In this document: positions 56,201 to 64,000 of the stretch, one piece after another
Layout of the letters: each line of letters begins with the position of its first letter
Numbering within the stretch: position 1 is the first letter of the stretch
NCBI GenBank assembly: GCA_010094045.1
Contig: ML986621.1
Span: forward strand, 248,001 to 312,000
Reading direction: 5' to 3'
Source of the DNA: Lojkania enalia
Lineage: Eukaryota; Ascomycota; Dothideomycetes; Pleosporales
DNA: 64,000 nucleotides
Notes under the pieces: model-generated
What the model was told of the DNA's origin: nothing
Databases searched by the model: none
Seen by the model: the letters and a program-made list of their open reading frames with translations, nothing else
Position numbers and translations under genes: made by a program

Positions 56201-58110
56201 ATGTATTCGGCATATGACCCACCGTCGTCGCGGTCGCCAGGCTCTCATCGCCATCCACAGCAGACCCTGCACCGCCAGCCCTCTCGACAGTTTGACGCCT
56301 ACGGACAACTCCCCCCCGGCGGCCTGTACACCCCAGACGATCACGTCCGCTACGAGCAGCCGCGCAACTACGATCGCCTAAATGCAACTATTCACGCAGG
56401 ATACGGTGCATATGATATGGGCTCACCAGCCTGGAACACAAATGCCTTCGCTCAAAACACAGCCATCGGATCCCTAGGAGGAGGCGCTGGTGGCCGACTC
56501 AAGCAGTCTGGGCGTGGGAGAAGCGCACTTCCTACAGTAAGTCGTTCTATGCCTACGAGTCTTTTCTCGGCGGCTAACTCATTTTCCAATAGGGATGGCT
56601 GGACCAGCCTCAAGGTATCCCTAGTTTCGCTCTGTCTGGCGGTCTCGGCTCTGGACATCCCACCCCGGTTCTTGGGGGATCTCTGCGACAAGATAATTTT
56701 CAAGATGCTGAGGACGACTTGATCCCCACGGCCATAGTCATCAAGAACATCCCGTTTGCCGTCAAGAAGGAACAGCTGGTCCAGTTGATGACTGATCTCC
56801 GGTTACCTCTGCCCTACGCTTTTAACTATCATTTTGACAATGGTGTGTTCAGAGGTCTGGCTTTCGCTAACTTCACGACTGCCGAGGAGACCGCCCAGGT
56901 CATTGAGACGATGAATCATTTTGAACTCTCAGGGAGGAAACTCCGAGTTGAGTATAAAAAGATGCTTCCGCTAGCCGAGCGTGAACGGATTGAGCGGGAA
57001 AAACGGGAGCGCAGGGGACAGTTGGAAGAGCAACATAGGCCAATGGCAGCCGGAAATCTACAAACCCAACCGTCCTACAGCTCCCTGGCCTCACACATCC
57101 CAGCAACTTCACCATCCCCAGTGGCCGGGCGATCGGCAAAGTTGGGTAAGTACATGGAGCATGCGACTAATTATCCCGAGTTTAATGGCTATATAGAAGT
57201 TGATCTCAACGACCCCCAAGTCCTCCAGTTCTACTCTCAGTTGTTGCTTTTCAAAGAGTCAGCCGATCGCGAGAGCATGACCTTTCCTCCTTCCTTGTCA
57301 CCCAGTCAGCGACGCATAATTCACACGCTGTCCCATCAGTTAGGACTGGCTCACGTGTCTAAAGGCCAAGGCGAGCAGCGTGCTGTGCACATTTTCAAAG
57401 TGCACGACAATCCAAATATAAGCCCTCCCATGCCACAACTACCGATGAATAGTGGGACGGAACAGCCCCGCCGTGGCCTCAATCGGGCGGCAACCACGGA
57501 CTTCAGTGATGTTCGTGCTTCAGAAGGATTCTACAGCACCTTTGGAAGGCAAGCTTCGGGTCTGCTTGGGTTTCCTGATTCACCTGGCGGATTATCGGCC
57601 GCCCCGAACCTCCGGGCAGCGAAATCATATGCTGACCTCCGATCGTATACCCCTTCGCCCGCGCCCTCAACTGCCAGCCATCCCACCGGGCTCGGTCGTC
57701 TTGGCGGGCCGACTCTCAACGAGCTCACATTTGGCGGAACGTCCACATCGACGAATCCTAACGGTACTCCTACAGCTGGGTCAATGGCTCATCGCGATGA
57801 AGGACTTTTGGAGAGAGAATTAGGGCGGATGCAGATCGGCGCCTCATTTGGACAGAGCGGCAGTCCACGCGCTCTACGACAAATGACATCGTGGGAAAAC
57901 CCAGGCCCTATCGGTGGCCACCGAACATTCGGAACAAATTATGACGATCAGTCTCGCGAGCGAGGTCTGCCCGCGAGGCAACCACGAGGACCTATACCAG
58001 AGCGAGGGACTGGATTTGGTCGTCCTCGACAGAACGGCCATCAGAACAGAGGAAGTGATGAGCTTTCCTCTCAATCCAACGTTGAGATCCTTGTTGGTCC
58101 GGGACAGTAA
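56201..58110 (+). CDS. PIN4: RRM + R3H RNA-binding protein, PIN4/Cip2-like
   Basis: Three exons: 56201-56536, 56593-57145 and 57197-58110, giving 600 aa. The start is taken at MYSAYDPP; an ATG 36 nt upstream is in frame. The first intron is 56 bp (GTAAGT to AATAG). The second is 51 bp (GTAAGT, internal ACTAAT, ATATAG) and, being a multiple of three without a stop, can be read through; removing it gives SAKLEVDLNDPQVL, closer to the family. The RRM covers about residues 158-237, with AIVIKNIPFAV (RNP2) and FRGLAFANF (RNP1). A charged helix follows. The R3H domain is about 298-367, with FYSQLLLFKES and the R-x-x-IHTLSHQLGL block. The rest is disordered. Yeast Pin4 binds Rad53; fission yeast Cip1/Cip2 act in the oxidative-stress response with the RNA-binding protein Csx1. 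Confidence 0.88.
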
Positions 58111-58508
58111 GAATGACGTATACGACGAGTAGTTGCATTATTGATGACCGACGAAGACATGGCGGACGAGGAGTTGAAGATGGATGATACATTTTAACGG
58201 CCTTGGTGTTAGTGGCCTTAGCTTAGGATCGATCATATCTCACGACGTATACGAAGAATGACGCTACGACCGTAGAGATTATAGCAACGGGGTCCGCGCT
58301 CCTATACTCGCATCTTGATTTGGGTACTGAAAAGCATTTATGAATATAGTGGATTCCTATCGTTATCTCAAACCCTTTTCCGAGCATTGGATGGGGATTG
58401 TATCGGTTTCCATTGGTTTGTTCTTTGTTTGACATCAGTTACATGGTGTATTGTTCCAGTTTCACTGTTTATCTCCAACCATTTATGATTTCTACTGCAA
58501 TATCGACC

Positions 58509-58529
58509 TTTTTTTTTTTTTTTTTTTTT
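58509..58529 (+). repeat. Poly(T)21 tract
   Basis: Twenty-one T residues about 400 bp beyond the PIN4-like stop codon. Confidence 0.9.
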
Positions 58530-59477
58530 CTCAAATTTTCTTATTAACGATCACGATATCGCATACAACACCAATCGGCATGACGAGATACTTCAATCGC
58601 GTGCATATCAAGCATAGCGACAGCGACACTTTATAACATGGTGACGAAATATTTACGAGAGTTTCAGAGTGGTAGATGACCCTATGGCGTCGTCAGCTGT
58701 CCTGTCTGAGATCCGTGGATTGCATGCCAACAAAAGCACACTCCCAGTGCGCAACCACAACACGATTCTTCACGACCCCGTCACGACTAGCAAGCATTAT
58801 CTATATCTGCAAAGCGCACGCATCATGCCTAGCCTCGTCATTTTACGTCTTATGCCCCGGCTCTGGTTCGGTTTCCGGCTGCCGTCGCGATCCGTTCAGC
58901 ACCGCACCGCCACTAGCTCCCGTCGGCGGATGATTTTTTAATCTCCACTTCTAAGCTTATTTTCCTTGTTCCCATTTACTTTTGGGACGGGGGTTTGTTG
59001 TAATGAGGAATCTCTATGATCGGAGAATTTTATTTTGGGGATTTTTTTTTCTAAGAGATTGGGGGGGTTTTTTTTTCTCTTGCTTATCTTTGGGCATAGT
59101 TGTTGGGTGTTGGATGTCTGGGGGGGTGGTTTGTTGGATGAACGGTCGCTATGTATTGTAATAAGATTTTCAATATATGAGGTACCGGGATGGGTACTTG
59201 TTCCTTTATTTGTTGCTGTTTGGAATTTTGTGAGGGTTTGAGGTGGTAGTTGGGTTTGGGGAGTGTATTGGGTGGAAATCACCCATGTCGACTCGAGATC
59301 CTAAAGCTGGCGAAGCCCTATGGGTTGGGATGGATAGGGGCTTTGTCAACATACTATTCGTTTTGAGTTTGTGATTGAGCATATGTTCGACCTGCTGACC
59401 CTCGGTCGCGTTCTCCCTTGTGCGCTATTTGGAATGCCTACATTTTCTCTGTATTTGCGGTTCTCCGAGGTGCGCAT

Positions 59478-59480
<3 letters not shown>

Positions 59481-59509
<29 letters not shown>
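59481..59509 (+). repeat. Poly(T)29 tract
   Basis: Twenty-nine T residues in the convergent spacer, comparable in length with the A30 tract near 2.6 kb. Confidence 0.9.
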
Positions 59510-60214
59510 CATCCGCCGTCTTTGCTGCGCCATCTTGTGGGTGTTGTGCCGCTGGGGGTGGAGACGGATGGGGGGTGGAGTTTCGTACAGCGAATTGATT
59601 GCTCGACTTGGAAATAGATGTTGAAGGATTAGGTAGAACTGGCTCGATAGGGATTAAGAGGTGGGGTTTGCGGATAGCGAGTATCTGTTTTTGAATGGTG
59701 AGATGGATGTGCAGGGAGGAGTGCATATGTATAGGGCTTCGTTAATGATAAGAGTAGTTAGTGACTTGGGCGTGGTGTGGAATGGTATTGTGAACTAGCC
59801 GGCGGAGCAAAAGGAGGGGGAAAATGTTAAGTGATTAATTCTTGGTGGCGATCATTGTGGAGTCTATCTTCGTCATTTAAAATGTCGACGGTTTGAATCC
59901 ATCATCAAATTGGGTTCGTTCCATTATCATCGTGGTCCATCACATTTAAGGAGACGGAACAAACAACTCACACGCCATTCCGAAAATCTCATTTTCTCAC
60001 CATCAGAGATCGAAGACGTAAGTAGTTAGTTGATCAAGAGGCTGAAACATACTCACTGAAGAATGAGAGATTGCTGTTACTACATGTAATAAATCGATGC
60101 CTTAAGCCAGAAACACCTACCCACACACGCGCCCGACAACAGATAGGAAACCCATTCATACTGCCATCCGAGAATATGCAGTCTAGGTAGTCATTGCTAC
60201 CTTGCCGCCTTTTC

Positions 60215-60230
60215 AAAAAAAAAAAAAAAA
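60215..60230 (+). repeat. Poly(A)16 tract
   Basis: Sixteen A residues in the 3' flank of H2A.Z, 224 bp beyond its stop codon (a T run in the gene's direction). Confidence 0.9.
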
Positions 60231-60453
60231 TACCTAAGCGTCCAATCGCTTCGTGACCCTCAGGTTGTGGAAGGAGGGGAGAGCCTAGACAAGGAGAAGA
60301 GAATGTGCTCATCCCATATCCTCCATCGTGATCCAGAGTCTATCCTTTAGGCTCCAACCCTGTGTTTTGCGCGTCCCAGTCCACAACATGATATCTCCAC
60401 ACGCGTCTATTCAATCTCGTATTCCCAATACGCACTTCATTACGACGACTTGC

Positions 60454-61037
60454 TTACGCCTCAATAGCTGGCTTGCCCTTCTTTTTCTGTTCTACCTTCA
60501 ACAACAATGCACGATTGATGTGGGGTAGGACACCACCAAAAGCGATCGTGGCGCGGATCAGCGTATCCAGTTCTTCATCGCCGCGAATGGCGAGCTGCAG
60601 ATGGCGGGGCGTGATACGTTTGACTTTGAGATCCTTAGCGGCATTTCCAGCAAGCTCGAGGACTTCGGCAGTTAGGTACTCGAGAACGGCGGTTAGGTAG
60701 ATAGAGGCTTTGGCGCCGATGCGCGTCTTTTGTCGGGTGATGGTTCGAAGATGGCGCTTTATGCGACCGCAGGGGAACTACGCGCGAAGAGTTTGAGTCA
60801 GCGCGTCGATCTTTCCACAGATGCCATGTGGCGCCGAAGGCAAACACGCCTTGAGGTCGTAGAAGAGGGTTTTCTTACCTGCAAGCCGGCTTTCGCGGAG
60901 TGCGACTTGGTTGTCTTGACCTGCGAGTCACCCTTTCCGCCAGTCTTGCCACCGGTTTTACCTATTGTCGCAATTAGCGCACCGGCTCTCAAAGAGCAGT
61001 ATCGTCGGAGTCAGCGCGTACCTTTACCGCCAGGCAT
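60454..61037 (-). CDS. HTZ1: Histone variant H2A.Z
   Basis: Three minus-strand exons: 61037-61022 (16 nt), 60961-60879 and 60777-60454. Introns are 60 and 101 bp, in phase, giving 140 aa. The very short first exon encodes MPGGK plus one base, so the gene cannot be found from long frames alone. The N-terminal tail is Gly/Lys-rich ([11 protein letters not shown]). The histone fold runs from [12 protein letters not shown] to the end. The blocks [40 protein letters not shown] and FGGVLPHIN, including the variant-type DLKVKRI, identify H2A.Z rather than canonical H2A. The C-terminus is Lys-rich (VEQKKKGK) and lacks the SQ motif of fungal H2A. H2A.Z marks promoter-flanking nucleosomes; the INO80 motor encoded 33 kb away is known to act on it. 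Confidence 0.95.
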
Positions 61038-62300
61038 GTTTGTTAGATTTTTTTGACTCTAGACGGGGTAGTTCTATCTATATCGTAAATGCGACTGGAT
61101 TGCTCGCGTGTGCTGGGGCGGCCGATGCGTTGTGGTGGGCGATCGGCGGGGTGGCTGGGAGGTGGTGGTGAAAGGAATGTTGTTGTTGAAGCGCGTTAAA
61201 CTAGCTTGGGCGGCACGTGATGCGGTGGGATCCCTGTGCGAACGTTGGAAACGCTAGGTGCACGACGAACGGCGAGTCTATGCAAAAGAGTGCGTAGTGC
61301 GGATTGAACCGATTTCGGGAAATCAGCTGGCCTTTATAGGGGTCCTAACCGTGGCGCTGGAAGATGGTGAATAGGCAGACGTTACCTAACCTTGCCGCTT
61401 GGCAACAGCAGGGCCGCTGCTAGCCCAGAATATGGATGGAATCAGAGATTCAAACGAGAAATGCTCTATCTATCCACATACAAGTAGTGGAGATATGGTA
61501 GTAGAGATTCCGAAAGCAATAGTTTGAGGTGTACTGAAAGCCCGAGGAAGGAGGATAACGTTGAAAATATACTAGAGATATTGAGAAGGGAATGACGATT
61601 TAACCCCCTCAAGATGCAAAGGAGCGAAGAAGAGAGCCCAAGTGGGGCATGAATAACGGAGCAATTGATACTTAGCCGTGTAACGTCGATACCTGACAAC
61701 TCCAGCACATCCGCTTGAAGGCTTGTCTTGTGCCATACCAAACACTCATCCTCTGTGCCATTTCGCTATTAGTGTGAATCTGCCCTACCGAAAAGATATG
61801 CAACAAGAAAAGACAACGGCTTAAACGGTGAGAATATTGAGAATGGGATTATTGCCCTGGACGCACGCCACGGGCCGTTGCGGGTATCACAGGGTAGGAT
61901 ATGCATTTTGAGGTGGTGGTGCTTGATGGATCTGGAGGAGCTGCAGGCGCCCTTTGCCGAGAAAGGTAAGGTGGCAGCGTGACTAGATGCTTGGACCCAA
62001 CTGTGAACGACGACTTCACAACTGACAGCTCCCTTTTCCTCAGCCCTCCCGCGGGTAATGCGTATTATCCTGTAGCTGCATTGCGCATGTACTCGGCTCT
62101 CCTCCCTACACAGTCCAGAGAGTCCCACTGCGTCGTCGCCCGCGTGCCTAGGCCCGAGCGCCCCTAAAAACATCCGAGCTCTCGTTTAGGCCAGCGATTC
62201 ATCGCCGCAGCGACTGTACTCCCCCGACGCCGACGCCGCATGTCAACTCCTGCGGATCGCTTGAGTTACTGGGAATTCAAAGCACAACAGCTGGTCCGCC
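61038..62300. other. Divergent promoter between H2A.Z and striatin
   Basis: About 1.26 kb with both promoters. A B-box-like GGTTCAATCCG on the minus strand at about 61310 was checked and lacks a matching T-stem. No gene or other element was recognised. Confidence 0.5.
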
Positions 62301-64000
62301 ATGGCGTGGCAGTCGCCGTCGGCCATGAATGCGGGCGGCGCGCCGGGCGGAGGAGACGGCACGGGGCCTGCAGGGACTGAGTATACACTTCAAGGTAAGA
62401 AGCTTCTCCGCAATTGCATGTCTACGGGCATGTAGCTATAGAGCGAGTACAAGCTAACTTCGAGTGCAGGGGTTATGCGCTTCCTACAACTGGAATGGCA
62501 CAACCATGAGCGCGCGAGAAATGCCTGGGATATCGAGCGCGCCGAGATGAAAGCCAAAATCGCAAAACAGGAGGGCGAGGTCCGAAGTGCGAAGAAGCTA
62601 AATGACCAGCTCAATAAGCACATCCGCATGCTGGAGTATGCCCTCATGAACGAACGTGCTAAAAATAAAGCTGCCACGGCTGGTGGGAATACCCCCGAGG
62701 AGGACGCAAAGGGCAAGGCGGGTGCGCGGTCCGATCAGAAGAGTGGTATGAAGCATCCAAAGCGTGCGCCTATATCTCCATATACACGGTTTAAGACTAG
62801 TTTCGAAGCTAACTTATCCTCGTTTATAGCCCCGAACAAGCCTCACAACTCTTTCCTCGATGTTGATGCTGACAACCTAGAGCGAGCTGAAGTCGATCGG
62901 GATAGCCGCGAGAAGTCGAAGCTTTATCTCACAAAATGTGTGGAGGAGATAACCTATCTTTTGACACCGCCAGCTCAACCTCCGCCTCCGCAGGCAGCTT
63001 TACAGCATGCCCTTGGCAATGGTGCTGCGTATAATCAAGGAGATGCTTCGATGGAAGAGGTGTATCTACAGCGGCTGAGACAGCAGACTCAGCTACCCAC
63101 AGCGCCCGGAGCCCCTCCGATGCCGAATCATCATGTCCCAAACATCTCTACAACATCAGATATTCATAACCTCTCCCAACAATCTCAACCACACCAAGCT
63201 CCCTCTATGACGCGAGAGCCGTCTGGCCAGCAACAGCTAGCACTGCACTCTGTAGGCAACGAGTTCTTTGGCCACCAACAGCAACCCCAGCCTTCCCAAA
63301 ACTTCAACCAAGTGCCCGAGGAGCAAGTTGAAAGGGTCACGCACACATTTGACACTCAGGGTCGCCAAATACCAACTCAAGAGGAAGGAAACATGCCCAC
63401 TACTCAAGTAACTGCAGAAGATCCAGAAAGCTGGAACTTCGAGGAGCCGGTCATAGAATTGCCACAAGATGTTCCACCCCCGCGGCGACCGGACACAGAC
63501 AGTTTCCCAAGTGCGAATAGCATACCGGCAAAATCTCCGCCTCGGGGAGTCCCACAAGCACACCGTAGAAAGAGCTCAGAATCGAGACCCAGACGGAGAA
63601 GTGAAGGACATGAGTCTCGCGAAACGCTAGGACAACAGGCCCGGTCGGATCCGCGAGAGTTTAAGATTCGATTTTCTCTACGTGGTCACCTTGACGTAGT
63701 TCGTTCAGTCATCTTCACGGGAGGCGGCAGCCCATCCGAACCAGAGATATGCACGGCCGGCGATGACGGGATGATCAAGAGGTGGATTATACCAGCCAGT
63801 TACGCCAGTCCACATAACATGAACACTGATTTAGACATTTCGCCGTATTGGTCTCACCGCGGACATGAAGGAGTGGTTACTTCCCTTACTGCATGTCCCG
63901 CATCGTCTAGCTTCGCTACCGGTGGTCGCGTATCAGGTGACGGCTGGATATTTTCTGGAGGGCAAGATGCTACTGTACGAGTATGGGAGAGAGGGCGTGT
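62301..64000 (+). CDS. Striatin (STRIPAK scaffold), 3' end cut by the window
   Basis: Three exons seen: 62301-62394, 62470-62745 and 62830 to beyond 64000. Introns are 75 bp and 84 bp, in phase. About 513 codons are present and the gene continues past the window. The start MAWQSPSAMNAGG precedes a striatin N-terminal block, GVMRFLQLEWHNHERARNAW, which holds the caveolin-binding-like and coiled-coil region (WDIERAEMKAKI and onward). A second conserved patch is SKLYLTKCVEEITYLLTPP. A long disordered linker rich in Gln, Pro and Ser follows. The WD40 propeller begins with FKIRFSLRGHLDVVRSVIF and continues to FSGGQDATVRVWERGR. In Neurospora (HAM-3), Sordaria (PRO11) and Aspergillus (StrA) striatin scaffolds the STRIPAK phosphatase complex that controls cell fusion and sexual development. 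Confidence 0.93.

Larger units (their letters stand above)
58111..60453. other. Convergent spacer between PIN4-like gene and H2A.Z
   Basis: About 2.3 kb with the two 3' ends. It holds long homopolymers at 58509-58529 (T), 59481-59509 (T) and 60215-60230 (A), and T/G-rich DNA near 58980-59240. Open frames that run through these tracts are artefacts of composition. No gene was recognised. Confidence 0.5.

Noticed and set aside
61255..61340. Minus-strand B-box-like GGTTCAATCCG between H2A.Z and striatin
   Set aside because: No complementary T-stem and no cloverleaf could be drawn around it.
1..64000. CRISPR arrays, bacterial operons, integrated virus or intact transposon
   Set aside because: No regularly spaced repeats, integrase, transposase, reverse transcriptase or capsid-type protein was seen. 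Gene structure is fungal throughout.

Overview
The window is nuclear DNA of a filamentous ascomycete. Evidence: genes on both strands with spaced promoters, many short GT-AG introns (about 43-113 bp, with CTAAC-like branch sites), and proteins of distinctly fungal architecture, such as an ALA synthase with fungal heme-regulatory motifs, a wax-synthase-domain MBOAT, a PIN4-type RRM+R3H protein and an ERF4 palmitoylation subunit. The protein wording fits Eurotiomycetes (Eurotiales/Onygenales) best, but I cannot name a genus. There is one assembly gap (65 N inside a poly-A tract).

Layout: 0-5 kb, ERF4 (+) and a short-chain dehydrogenase (-). 5-18 kb, an unrecognised acidic nuclear-looking protein (+), 5-aminolevulinate synthase (+) and THO2 (+, about 2,446 aa). 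18-20 kb, no convincing gene. 20-31.3 kb, wax-synthase-domain acyltransferase (-), INO80 ATPase (-), then BRX1 (+) head-to-head with INO80, then an F-box-like/DUF7730-type protein (-). 32-40 kb, F-box protein (+), basic/acidic coiled-coil protein (-), P5B ATPase of the YPK9/ATP13A2 type (+). 40-45.2 kb, a six-cysteine small secreted protein (-), a Sis1-type DnaJ (-) and CBF5 (-). 45.2-49 kb is gene-poor and AT-richer and holds what looks like a decayed gene. 49-54 kb, a small Myb/SANT-like protein (+), UFD1 (-) and the GYF protein LIN1/CD2BP2 (+). 54-64 kb, a PIN4-like RRM+R3H protein (+), histone H2A.Z (-) and the 5' two-thirds or so of striatin (+), cut by the window end.

Most genes are single-copy housekeeping functions: RNA export (THO2), ribosome and snoRNP biogenesis (BRX1, CBF5), splicing (LIN1), chromatin (INO80 and its nucleosomal substrate H2A.Z), proteostasis (UFD1, SIS1), heme synthesis and signalling (ERF4, striatin). 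They do not form an operon or biosynthetic cluster. I found no CRISPR array, rRNA, convincing tRNA or intact transposon. The items most worth a second look are a GC-AG intron in BRX1, a cryptic in-frame intron in the PIN4 homologue, the six-cysteine secreted protein, two proteins of unknown family, a decayed gene with a RIP-compatible stop, and recurrent 15-30 nt pure poly(A/T) tracts in gene 3' flanks.
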